Positions 34,192 through 42,488 of a DNA stretch of 64,000 nucleotides are shown piece after piece (position 1 is the stretch's first letter; each line of letters opens with the position of its first letter). This stretch comes from an uncultured Acidobacteriia bacterium (lineage in GTDB: Bacteria > Acidobacteriota > Terriglobia > Bryobacterales > Bryobacteraceae). Made by a program: the position numbers and the translations under genes. Below the pieces are notes generated by a model. The model did no database searches. It was not told the DNA's origin and saw only the letters and a list, made by a program, of their open reading frames with translations. Location: NCBI GenBank assembly GCA_903828455.1, contig CAIKMJ010000005.1, positions 1-64,000 on the forward strand, given 5' to 3'.

Positions 34192-35532
34192 GTGCCTGTA
34201 ACAGCACCCTTTGTAGCTCCAACATTCGATCCGAAAGGCCGTATTGCCGCGGGTAAGGTTTTGCGTGATGACGTACCGCGCGCCGCGCTCGCTGCCGTCC
34301 CGCCCGCGTCCCGCGCCTTTAATCCGATCGCGCTCCTGGCGGCCGCATCCGCGAAGGACCGCGTCGCGTCGCTCCTTCCCATCAAGTACGGCCGCATGTC
34401 GGCCTCGCCCTTTGCTTTCTTCCGCGGCGCCGCGCCGCTGATGGCGGCAGACCTTGCGCTGCTGCCAAATACGAAGATCACCGCCCAGCTCTGCGGCGAT
34501 GCGCACGTGCAAAACCTCGGATCTTTCGCCGCTCCCGACGGCAAACTTGTCTTCGACTTCAACGACTTCGACGAAACCATTTCGGGCCCGTTTGAGTGGG
34601 ACGTGAAGCGGCTCGCTGCTTCTCTCATCCTCGCCGGCCGGGAATCCGGCCACAGGGACACGCTCTGCCGCGAGGCCGCGGAGACTTTCGTTCTTTCGTA
34701 CTGCCGAGCCATTGACGCGTTTTCGCGGGAGCCGGTTCTCGACGCCGCACGGCATCAGGTTCACCGGGAACAGCGGGTGGCGCCCATCCATGCCGCCTTG
34801 CTTCAGTCGCAGCGCGCCCGGCCGGCCGATCTGCTCGCCAAATTTACGGAAGTGGCGGCCGCGGGCAAGCGGCGGTTCCGTAACGAGCCGCCGCTTGTTC
34901 GCCGCATTACAGGCAAGGAAGCGCGCGCTGTTCTGGACGCGCTGCCCCTGTATCGCAAATCGCTCGCGCCGGAGCGCCGGCACCTTTTTGACTTCTTCCG
35001 TCCGGTTGACGTGGGTTTCAAAGTCGTAGGTACCGGCAGCGTCGGACTTCGCGATTATGTGGTGCTGCTGGACGGCAACGGCCCCCGCGACCCGCTCTTT
35101 CTGCAGATCAAGCAGGAGGTCTGCTCCGCTTACTCACCCTTTCTGCCCAATGCGCGAACGCCCGCGCACGCCGGCCGACGCGCCGCCGAAGGGCAGCGCG
35201 CGATACAGCCGCTTTCCGATCTTCTGCTCGGATGGACTACGATCGGACCGCACCAGTACCTGGTCCGGCAACTCAATGACCACAAGGGCAGCATCGACAT
35301 CAATCTGCTGCGCGGCGGCGGCCTGAAAAATCTCGCGCTGGTGGCTGGCGAACTGCTTGCGCGCGGCCACGCCCGTTCGGGTGATGCCTGCATGATCCGG
35401 GGCTATTGCGGATCGGGAGAAAAAATGACGCGGGCAGTGACTGATTTCGCCGTTGCTTACGCGGACCAGACAGACGCGGATTTCGCCAGCTTCATAGCGG
35501 CGATCAAGGCCGGAAAAATCAAAGCCGTTTGA
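34192..35532 (+). CDS. DUF2252 protein (kinase-like fold)
   Basis: A 446-residue cytoplasmic protein of the DUF2252 family, which is distantly related to aminoglycoside phosphotransferase/protein-kinase-like folds. Diagnostic blocks are SPFAFFRGAAPLMAADL, CGDAHVQNLGSF (the HxxN-type catalytic loop analogue), FDFNDFDE, WDVKRLAASLILAGR and GPHQYLVRQLNDHKGS. GTG 34192 is preferred; the frame is also open from TTG 34144, which would overlap the hairpin region upstream. Substrate unknown. Confidence 0.88.
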   Translation: MPVTAPFVAPTFDPKGRIAAGKVLRDDVPRAALAAVPPASRAFNPIALLAAASAKDRVASLLPIKYGRMSASPFAFFRGAAPLMAADLALLPNTKITAQLCGDAHVQNLGSFAAPDGKLVFDFNDFDETISGPFEWDVKRLAASLILAGRESGHRDTLCREAAETFVLSYCRAIDAFSREPVLDAARHQVHREQRVAPIHAALLQSQRARPADLLAKFTEVAAAGKRRFRNEPPLVRRITGKEARAVLDALPLYRKSLAPERRHLFDFFRPVDVGFKVVGTGSVGLRDYVVLLDGNGPRDPLFLQIKQEVCSAYSPFLPNARTPAHAGRRAAEGQRAIQPLSDLLLGWTTIGPHQYLVRQLNDHKGSIDINLLRGGGLKNLALVAGELLARGHARSGDACMIRGYCGSGEKMTRAVTDFAVAYADQTDADFASFIAAIKAGKIKAV

Positions 35533-35619
35533 TTTTAATGCCGCACTTGCCGCGTTTGGCGAAGGGTAATAGGATGGTTGCGTCCACGCCAACTCCGCAA
35601 CTTTCGACTGGAGAATATG

Positions 35620-37626
35620 ATGTCTGCCTTTTCCTGCAAACGCGTCGCCGCCTCCGTGCTTTTCATCTTCACCGCTCTTTTCGGCGGGACAGTCGCTTTC
35701 GCGCAGACCGGGGCGAAGAACGGTGAATGGACCACTTATGGCGGCGATCTCGCCAACTCGCGCTACTCGCCGCTGAGCCAGATCGACGCCGGCAATTTCA
35801 ATAAGCTGCAGCTCGCCTGGCGATTCAACACAGCAAGTCTGGGGCCGGTGCCGGAGACCAATCTCGAAGCGACGCCTTTGATGGTGGGCGGTGTGATCTA
35901 CACCGTGGCCGGGTCGCGCCGCGATGTTGTCGCGCTGGATGCGATCACGGGGGAACTGCTCTGGATGCACACGGAAAGGGAAGGCCCGCGAGGCGAAAAA
36001 GCGCCGCGCACTCTTTCCGGCCGCGGCCTCGCGTACTGGAGTAACGGCAAACAGGGAGCGGCGAAGGAGGAGCGCATCCTCTACGTCACGCCCGGCTACC
36101 GGCTGATTGCGCTCGACGCAAAGACCGGCATTGCGGTGTCGACGTTCGGGACGAAAGGCACGGTGGATCTGAAGCTGGAAGACGATCAGGTCATCGACCT
36201 GGTGACCGGCGAAGTGGGACTGCACGCCGCGCCGACCGTGGCCGGCGACACCGTCATCATCGGCGCCGCGCATCTGGCGGGCGGCTCGCCGAAAAGCAAA
36301 ACCAACGTCAAAGGCTACGTCCGCGGATATGACGTGAAGACGGGCAAGCGGCTCTGGATCTTTCACACCATCCCCAAGCCCGGTGAATTCGGCTACAAAA
36401 CCTGGGAGAACGATTCGGCGGATTACACCGGAAATACGGGCGTGTGGGCACAGATTTCGGTGGACGAGCAGCTTGGCCTCGTCTATCTTCCGGTGGAACT
36501 GCCGACGGGAGATTATTATGGCGGCAACCGTCCGGGCGACGGGCTGTTCGGCGAAAGCATCGTGGCCGTTGATCTGAAAACCGGCGCGCGCAAGTGGCAC
36601 TACCAGCTGGTTCATCATGGCATCTGGGACTGGGACATCCCCTGCGCGCCGATGTTGGTGGACTTTACGCTCGATGGCAAGACAGTGAAAGCCGTAGCGC
36701 AGCCGACCAAGCAAAATTATCTTTACGTGTTCGACCGCGCGACCGGCCAGCCGATCTGGCCGATTGAGGAGCGCCCGGTGCCGCAGGGCGACGTGCCCGG
36801 CGAGAAGTATTCGAAGACTCAGCCTTTTCCGACGAAGCCGCCGGCCTACGGGCGCACAGGCACGAGCGTTGATGAGCTGACCGACTTCACACCGCAGCTG
36901 CGCGCCGACGCTATCAAGGTCGCCTCGCATTACAAGATGGGACCGCTCTTCACGCCGCCTGTGCTGAGCAGGGCGGAGGGCCCGCTGGCGACGCTCACCG
37001 CCGGATGCTGCCAGGGCGGCAGTAACTGGCCGGGCGGTTCGTACGATCCGCAGACCCACATGCTGTACGTGTTCACTCAGAATGTAGTCAATCCGCTCGG
37101 GATTGTGCCGGCCGATCCGGCGAAGTCGGACTTTCGCTACTTCTCCGGCGTGGTGCCGTCGGACTTCACTCCAACCACAGAGGCCGGCGGTCGAAACATC
37201 ACCGTCGACGGATTGCCGCTTCTTAAACCCCCGTATGGCTCGATTGCGGCGATCAACATGGATAAAGGCGAGATCGCGTGGATCGTTCCGCACGGCGAGA
37301 CGCCGGACAACGTGCGCAACAATCCGATGCTGAAGGGCGTGAATGTTCCGCGGACGGGCCGGTCGGGAATTGTGGGTGTTTTGACGACGTCGACGCTTTT
37401 GATCGCCGGTGAACGCGGAACCTTCACCGATGAGAAGGGGCGCGCAGGTGCACTGCTGCGTGCTTACGACAAGGCTACGGGCAAGGATGCCGGCGCAGTC
37501 TACATGCCGATGGGGCAGACTGGCGCACCAATGACTTACATGGCGGGCGGCAAGCAGTACATTGTGATCGCGGTCGGCGGGCCGAATTATCCCGGTGAAT
37601 TTCTGGCGTACCGGTTGCCGGATTAA
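35620..37626 (+). CDS. Secreted PQQ-dependent dehydrogenase (quinoprotein beta-propeller)
   Basis: A 668-residue periplasmic oxidoreductase. ATG 35620 (not 35617) fits a GGAG site 6 bp upstream. A signal peptide ends near AFAQTG. The rest is an eight-bladed quinoprotein propeller: EWTTYGGDLANSRYSPLSQI at the start, W-motifs such as LWMHTEREGP, LDAKTGIAVSTFG, LIALDAKTG, HHGIWDWDIPCAP and GSNWPGGSYDP, and a closing blade near YIVIAVGGPNYPG. It resembles the soluble part of glucose/alcohol dehydrogenases and would pass electrons from an alcohol or sugar to the respiratory chain. Its substrate is unknown; no cytochrome domain is fused. Confidence 0.92.
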   Translation: MSAFSCKRVAASVLFIFTALFGGTVAFAQTGAKNGEWTTYGGDLANSRYSPLSQIDAGNFNKLQLAWRFNTASLGPVPETNLEATPLMVGGVIYTVAGSRRDVVALDAITGELLWMHTEREGPRGEKAPRTLSGRGLAYWSNGKQGAAKEERILYVTPGYRLIALDAKTGIAVSTFGTKGTVDLKLEDDQVIDLVTGEVGLHAAPTVAGDTVIIGAAHLAGGSPKSKTNVKGYVRGYDVKTGKRLWIFHTIPKPGEFGYKTWENDSADYTGNTGVWAQISVDEQLGLVYLPVELPTGDYYGGNRPGDGLFGESIVAVDLKTGARKWHYQLVHHGIWDWDIPCAPMLVDFTLDGKTVKAVAQPTKQNYLYVFDRATGQPIWPIEERPVPQGDVPGEKYSKTQPFPTKPPAYGRTGTSVDELTDFTPQLRADAIKVASHYKMGPLFTPPVLSRAEGPLATLTAGCCQGGSNWPGGSYDPQTHMLYVFTQNVVNPLGIVPADPAKSDFRYFSGVVPSDFTPTTEAGGRNITVDGLPLLKPPYGSIAAINMDKGEIAWIVPHGETPDNVRNNPMLKGVNVPRTGRSGIVGVLTTSTLLIAGERGTFTDEKGRAGALLRAYDKATGKDAGAVYMPMGQTGAPMTYMAGGKQYIVIAVGGPNYPGEFLAYRLPD

Positions 37627-37676
37627 ATCCGTCAGGGGCGAAAAGCTCCGCCACCGTGCTCCGGTAGACTGAGAAA

Positions 37677-38213
37677 ATGCGGGATCAATTCCAAACCAAT
37701 CAGACGAAGGCAAAAGCTCTGGTGGAGGCGCTTTCAGTCGGACAACTGAACTGGAAGAAGGGCGAATCCTGGAGTGTCGCGGAATGTCTGGCCCATCTGG
37801 TGGCCACCAACGTGCCGCTCGGAGCAGCGATAATTGACGCAGTCCAGAGGCATTCCGCGGGGCGGCCAGCGGCCGGAGGAGGGTTTCCCACGCCGCACTT
37901 CGTGGCAAACATGCTCGTGCGTGCGCTGGAACCGCCCCCCAGGGTCAAAGCCAAAGCGCCGGCGATTATTGCGCCGAAGCAGTCGTCATACGGAAAAGAC
38001 ATTCTGGAGGCGTACCTGGCCTCCCACAAGGAACTGCTGGAATTGATGGGAAGCGCGGGGAAGAGCCAACTGGAGGGCGCCACTTTCCGGCATCCCCTCC
38101 TTCCGCTGCGCCTGCCGGCCGACGTTGGACTTCTGCTGGTGGCTACTCACGATCGTCGGCACCTCTGGCAGGCCGAACAGGTAACGAAAAACGCGGATTT
38201 TCCCCGTAGCTGA
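37677..38213 (+). CDS. DinB-family protein
   Basis: A 178-residue cytoplasmic four-helix-bundle protein of the DinB_2/YfiT-like family. The three-histidine metal site characteristic of the family can be traced in AECLAHLVATN, and in the C-terminal VATHDRRHLWQAEQV. Members bind Ni or Zn and include thiol transferases and proteins of unknown role. It lies 50 bp behind the PQQ dehydrogenase on the same strand and may be read through from it. Confidence 0.83.
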   Translation: MRDQFQTNQTKAKALVEALSVGQLNWKKGESWSVAECLAHLVATNVPLGAAIIDAVQRHSAGRPAAGGGFPTPHFVANMLVRALEPPPRVKAKAPAIIAPKQSSYGKDILEAYLASHKELLELMGSAGKSQLEGATFRHPLLPLRLPADVGLLLVATHDRRHLWQAEQVTKNADFPRS

Positions 38214-38389
38214 CACAGCGAGCCGGCCAGCGCTCCGCAGTGTTCGCTGGCGCTCCGGGGACCCGCCTTTGCACGACAGCGTCGAGCCGGATGCGCCGCG
38301 TGGCTGAATGCACAGCGCGAGTAAGATCGAAAAGAACGTGACCGGTCGGTGGGGCGTTAGCGCGGCCGATCCGGGAAAGACGGTAGGGT

Positions 38390-39148
38390 TTGAAGATTTC
38401 CGAACGCTGTTACGCGGTGACTGGACTGGGATATTCACCGCCCTGGTGCGTCAATGCGGGCTTCGTGGTTGGCGATGAAACCACGCTCGTGCTCGACACG
38501 GGCGGCAATTGGCTGGCCGGAGCAACCGTGCACGGGTACGCCTCGGCAGTGCGGCCCGCGAACCGGTTGCTGGTGTTGAATCTGGAAAAGCACTTCGACC
38601 ATATCGGCGGCAACGGGTATTTCGCCGAGCGCGGCGCCGAGATTCTGGGGCACGCGGCGTGCCAGCGCAGCGCCGCCGAGTTCCGCGAAGAGAAGGCCGA
38701 ATTCAATGCGACGATTCCGAATGCGACTCGGCGCGCGCGCGGTGAGGCGGAGGCCTTCTTCGTGAATACGCGGCTGACGAATCCGGGTGAGAGGCGGATT
38801 ACGGAGGACACGCGGCTGGATCTCGGCGGGTGCGAGGTGGAGATTCTGCTGACGCCGGGCCACACGCCGACGAATCTGAGCGCTTGGGTGGCGGACGAGC
38901 GCGTCCTGTACGCGGGCGATTGTCTAATCAGCGGGTATCTGGCGAATCTGGACGCCGGCGGGCCGGAGGAGTGGCGGACGTGGTTGCGGTCGCTGGACCG
39001 CATTGCGGCGCTGGAGCCTCGCGTCGTGGTGGCGGGGCATGGCGCGGTGATGACGGGCAGCGACGTGCCGCGGATGATCCGTAATGTGCGGGCGACGCTG
39101 GAGGGTGCGGTGAAGGCGGGTGTAAGTCCGACCGGGGAAAGAGGCTAG
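38390..39148 (+). CDS. MBL-fold metallo-hydrolase, cytoplasmic
   Basis: A 252-residue protein without a signal peptide, starting at TTG 38390 (no ATG is available before the conserved strand; GGGAAAGAC lies upstream). Metal motif region LEKHFDHIGGNGYF gives E66-K-H68-F-D70-H71, so the first His of HxHxDH is Glu, as seen in some members. The remaining ligands are present: TPGHTPTNLS, LYAGDCLIS and VVAGHGAV. Possible glyoxalase-II-like or lactonase-like activity; substrate unknown. Confidence 0.86.
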   Translation: MKISERCYAVTGLGYSPPWCVNAGFVVGDETTLVLDTGGNWLAGATVHGYASAVRPANRLLVLNLEKHFDHIGGNGYFAERGAEILGHAACQRSAAEFREEKAEFNATIPNATRRARGEAEAFFVNTRLTNPGERRITEDTRLDLGGCEVEILLTPGHTPTNLSAWVADERVLYAGDCLISGYLANLDAGGPEEWRTWLRSLDRIAALEPRVVVAGHGAVMTGSDVPRMIRNVRATLEGAVKAGVSPTGERG

Positions 39149-39192
39149 AGGTTCGTTAAAGCCAGACCAACTGCGGCACGGCTTGTCCCCGC

Positions 39193-41304
39193 TCAGAACG
39201 CCAGCAGTTGATCGATTGCCTTTACCAGATCGTCCGTTTGCGGCAGAATCTTCTGCTCCAGCTGCGGATGATACGCGACCCAGGTGTCCATGGCTGCAAC
39301 ACGCTTCACCGGGGCGTCGAGGTTGCTGAACAGTTCGTCGGCAATACGCGCGGCGATCTCAGCACCGTAGCCAAAGCTGAGCGTGTCTTCGTGGGCGATG
39401 ATGACGCGGCCGGTCTTTGTGACGCTGGCGCAAATCGCTTCCCAGTCGTACGGAGCGAGAGAGCGCAGGTCGAGCACCTCCACCGTCTTGCCGGGATGGC
39501 TGGCTTCGATCTCCTGCGCGGCCAGTTCAGCCTTGTGAACGAGCGCGCCGTAGGCGATGACGGTGAGCGAGTCACCGGCGCGGGCAATTCGCGCCTTGCC
39601 GAACGGGATCGTGAAATCCTCGCCCGGATGCGGCGCGCGGTTGTACATCTCGCGATAGAGCTTCTTGTGTTCGAGGAACAGCACCGGGTCGTCGGAACGG
39701 ATGGCGGTGCGCAGCAATCCGCAGGCGTCTTCGGCATTCGAGGGGAACACGACCCGCAGTCCCGGCATGTGGGTGAATTCCACTTCGCCGCACTGCGAAT
39801 GATAGGTCGAGCCGCCGTTCAGATAGCCGCCGATGGGCACGCGAATGATGAGTGGCGCCGAGTAGGCGTTGTTCGAGCGCCAGCGGAGGGAGGCGAGTTC
39901 GTCGCGAATCTGCATCATCGCCGGCCAGATGTAGTCGAAAAACTGGATTTCGACAATGGGTTTCAGGCCCGCGATGGCCATGCCGATGGCGCGGCCCACG
40001 ATGGAGGCCTCGGCGATGGGTGCGTTGAAGCAGCGCTTGGAACCGAATTCGGCCTGCAAGCCGTGGGTGACCGAAAAAACGCCGCCCTTGCCCTTCACTT
40101 CAGTGAGGTTCCCTTCGCGGCTGCAGTCGGCCACATCTTCGCCGAAGACGAGGATGCGCGAGTCGCGGCGCATTTCCTCTTTGAGCGTGGCGTTGATGGC
40201 GTCGAGCATCGTCCGCGGCTCGCCTTCAGGCTGCGCGGTGGCGGCGAAGACGGACGAGGACGGGTCTATGGTGTCGGAATACAGATGATCGAGTACTGAC
40301 TCCGGCGGCGCGGGCGGCTGTTCGAGCGCGCGGTGCGCGTCCTGCAGAATCTCGTGATCGATCTGCTTCATCAGGTGTTGCAGCGCAGTTGCTTCGATCA
40401 CACCCTCCTCGACCAGGAATTTCGGGAAGGTGACGTGCGGATCGCGAGCGGCCTCTTCCTCGCGTTCGTGCTTCGACTTGTAATCCTTTTCCGAATCGCT
40501 GTAGGAATGCGAATAGGGGCGCGTGCAGTGGGCGTGGACCAGTGACGGTCCATGGCCTTCGCGGCACCAGGCTGAAGCGGCCGACATGGCGCGCCAGGAG
40601 GAGATGAAATCCGTGCCATCCACCTCAATGGTCAGCATGTGCGGGAAGCCGGCCATGAGCTTCGAAATGGAGCCGCCGGGCGTCTGGCTTTCGATTGGTA
40701 CGGAAATCGCGAAACCATTGTCCTCAATCAGGAAGATCACGGGCAGGCGATAGAGACAGGCCTGATTGACCGATTCCCAGAATTCCCCTTCGCTGGTGGC
40801 CCCGTCGCCGGAGCAGACCAGAACCACGCGGTCTTCGCCTGGATGCTGAATCCGCAGCGCTTCGGCGCATCCCACGGATTGCACGAACTGGGTGCCGGTG
40901 GCCGAGGAGCCGATCACCAGGTTCAGCGCCGGATTCGACCAGTGGTTGGGCATCTGCCTTCCGCCGCTGGCCGGGTCTGTAGCCGCGCCGACGGCCTGAA
41001 GGAACATGTCGTACGGCTTGACGCCGAGCGCGAGGGCAAGTGCGCGGTCGCGGTAATAAGGGTAGAACCAGTCGTAGCCGGGTTTGAGCACCATGCCGGC
41101 GGCGGTTTGGATGGCCTCGTGGCCGGCACCGGAAATCTGAAAAAAGATCTTTTGCTGGCGCTTGAGGAGGATCTCTCGGTCGTCGATGCGGCGGGAGGTG
41201 TGGATGTGGCGGAGGGCTTGGAGGAGCGTCTCAGGTTCGAGGCCCGCGGCGCGCGCCACTTTGAGCCGTTCGGTGCCCGCTGGCGTGGCAAACGACGTCG
41301 TCAT
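39193..41304 (-). CDS. Fused E1 alpha-beta of branched-chain 2-oxoacid dehydrogenase type
   Basis: A 703-residue thiamine-diphosphate enzyme in which the alpha and beta E1 subunits are one chain. ATG 41304 has a clear GGAGGT 9 bp upstream. The alpha half (about 1-340) carries GAGHEAIQTAAG, DWFYPYYRDRALALA, MPNHWS and the TDP motif GDGATSEGEFWESVNQA through EDNGFAIS. The beta half (about 360-703) starts at TMLDAINATLKEEM, with VFGEDVAD, GVFSVTHGLQ, APIAEASIVG, FDYIWPAM and FGYGAEIAARIADE. It decarboxylates a 2-oxoacid, probably branched chain, and passes the acyl group to an E2 not found here. Confidence 0.94.
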   Translation of the reverse strand: MTTSFATPAGTERLKVARAAGLEPETLLQALRHIHTSRRIDDREILLKRQQKIFFQISGAGHEAIQTAAGMVLKPGYDWFYPYYRDRALALALGVKPYDMFLQAVGAATDPASGGRQMPNHWSNPALNLVIGSSATGTQFVQSVGCAEALRIQHPGEDRVVLVCSGDGATSEGEFWESVNQACLYRLPVIFLIEDNGFAISVPIESQTPGGSISKLMAGFPHMLTIEVDGTDFISSWRAMSAASAWCREGHGPSLVHAHCTRPYSHSYSDSEKDYKSKHEREEEAARDPHVTFPKFLVEEGVIEATALQHLMKQIDHEILQDAHRALEQPPAPPESVLDHLYSDTIDPSSSVFAATAQPEGEPRTMLDAINATLKEEMRRDSRILVFGEDVADCSREGNLTEVKGKGGVFSVTHGLQAEFGSKRCFNAPIAEASIVGRAIGMAIAGLKPIVEIQFFDYIWPAMMQIRDELASLRWRSNNAYSAPLIIRVPIGGYLNGGSTYHSQCGEVEFTHMPGLRVVFPSNAEDACGLLRTAIRSDDPVLFLEHKKLYREMYNRAPHPGEDFTIPFGKARIARAGDSLTVIAYGALVHKAELAAQEIEASHPGKTVEVLDLRSLAPYDWEAICASVTKTGRVIIAHEDTLSFGYGAEIAARIADELFSNLDAPVKRVAAMDTWVAYHPQLEQKILPQTDDLVKAIDQLLAF

Positions 41305-41384
41305 GAGGGATAGACCTCCATCAGGATAGCAGGGTTCCGGATAATGCAACAGACGGTTCAGGCAAGGGAGATTCTCAGGCCAGA

Positions 41385-41801
41385 CTACTGAATGAAATAG
41401 CCCACGCACTTCAGTATCCCGGCTTCGGCGACCAGCGTCACAGTTTCCACGGCCTCGGCCTTGTGTTCGAACGCGGACCGGAACTGCAGGATGGCATAGT
41501 CGCCATCGGGTGCGCCGGGAAGGCTGCGGGCGAACTTCACGCCGATGATCGAGCGGGGCGATTTCAATGCCCCCAGCGGGCTCCGGACCTGGCCCACCAT
41601 GCCGATCCATTGGCGCTGAGTGACGCGCGCGCGAAACTGCGAGCCTGACTGCTTCCAGCTGTCGGCGTACTGTTTATTGTCGACCAGGGCGAGCCACGTT
41701 TCGGCGCTCGTCAGAGCCTCCGGCTCGGTGGGCGCGGCGGCAAAAGCCCGACACACCAATGCGAACAGGCAGAGTGCGGCAGCAATCCGCCGGGTATTCA
41801 T
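41385..41801 (-). CDS. DUF4019-like secreted protein
   Basis: A 138-residue exported protein with a signal peptide (RRIAAALCLFALVCRAFAAA). The mature part matches DUF4019 in length and order: a helix on SAETWLALVDNKQYADSWKQ, QRQWIGMVGQVRSPLGAL, RSIIGVKFARSLPGAPDGDY and a beta-rich end VETVTLVAEAGILKCVGYFIQ. Function unknown. It diverges from the next operon across 114 bp. Confidence 0.8.
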   Translation of the reverse strand: MNTRRIAAALCLFALVCRAFAAAPTEPEALTSAETWLALVDNKQYADSWKQSGSQFRARVTQRQWIGMVGQVRSPLGALKSPRSIIGVKFARSLPGAPDGDYAILQFRSAFEHKAEAVETVTLVAEAGILKCVGYFIQ

Positions 41802-41915
41802 GTGGGAATTATAGCTGTGAATCTGACGGGCTCGCTCATGCGATACCCTTTGCGATACCCCCGGCCGCCTGAAGTGCCGGAGGGTTTTTCCGTCGGCTGT
41901 GACATAATCCGGATT

Positions 41916-42488
41916 ATGCTGCACTCGCAACGCAGGCTTGCATTTTTGTGTGCTTTGTTAACGATGATCCCGGTGCGAGGCGCATTCGCGACGCTCGTTC
42001 CCGGTCTTACATTTGAACAACTGACGGATCAATCGGAAACCGTCGTTTCGGGTACGGTCGGCCGTTCCTGGTCGGACTGGGATTCAGCCCATAAGTACAT
42101 CTGGACCCATACCGAAATCGCCATAACCGGCACGCACAAAGGCGCGGCGGCGAAGACTGTGGTGGTCAGCGAGCCGGGCGGCGCGGTCGGCGACACCGGA
42201 ATGAGGCTGGACGGCGCGGTCTCCTACGTTCCGGGCGAACAGGTGGTGATTTTTCTGCAGCGGATGCCCAACGGCTATCTCAGGACCACCGGATGGGGCC
42301 AGGGCAAATACGTCGTGGATTCCTCCGGCCGGGTTCACAACGCGGGCGGCAGGATCGAACTGGTGCAACCCGACGCGCCCGGCGCCGCGGACGCTTCAAC
42401 ACCGCTGCGTACGCTGGAGGGTATCCCGGCAGACCAGCTTCGCGCCCGCGTCGAAGTCCGCGCGCGCGGCCGGCAGGGGGTGCGGTAA
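41916..42488 (+). CDS. Secreted protein of unknown function, first gene of the metalloprotease operon
   Basis: A 190-residue exported protein starting at ATG 41916, the start that places a signal peptide (LAFLCALLTMIPVRGAFA) at the N-terminus. The mature part has a short domain with TFEQLTDQSETVVSGTVG, WTHTEIAITGTHKG, GEQVVIFLQRM and GWGQGKYVVD. Comparable proteins are encoded near secreted proteases in Acidobacteria, but no enzyme motif is present. CATAAT about 10 bp upstream could be a -10 box. The stop codon overlaps the next start (TAATG). Confidence 0.7.
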   Translation: MLHSQRRLAFLCALLTMIPVRGAFATLVPGLTFEQLTDQSETVVSGTVGRSWSDWDSAHKYIWTHTEIAITGTHKGAAAKTVVVSEPGGAVGDTGMRLDGAVSYVPGEQVVIFLQRMPNGYLRTTGWGQGKYVVDSSGRVHNAGGRIELVQPDAPGAADASTPLRTLEGIPADQLRARVEVRARGRQGVR

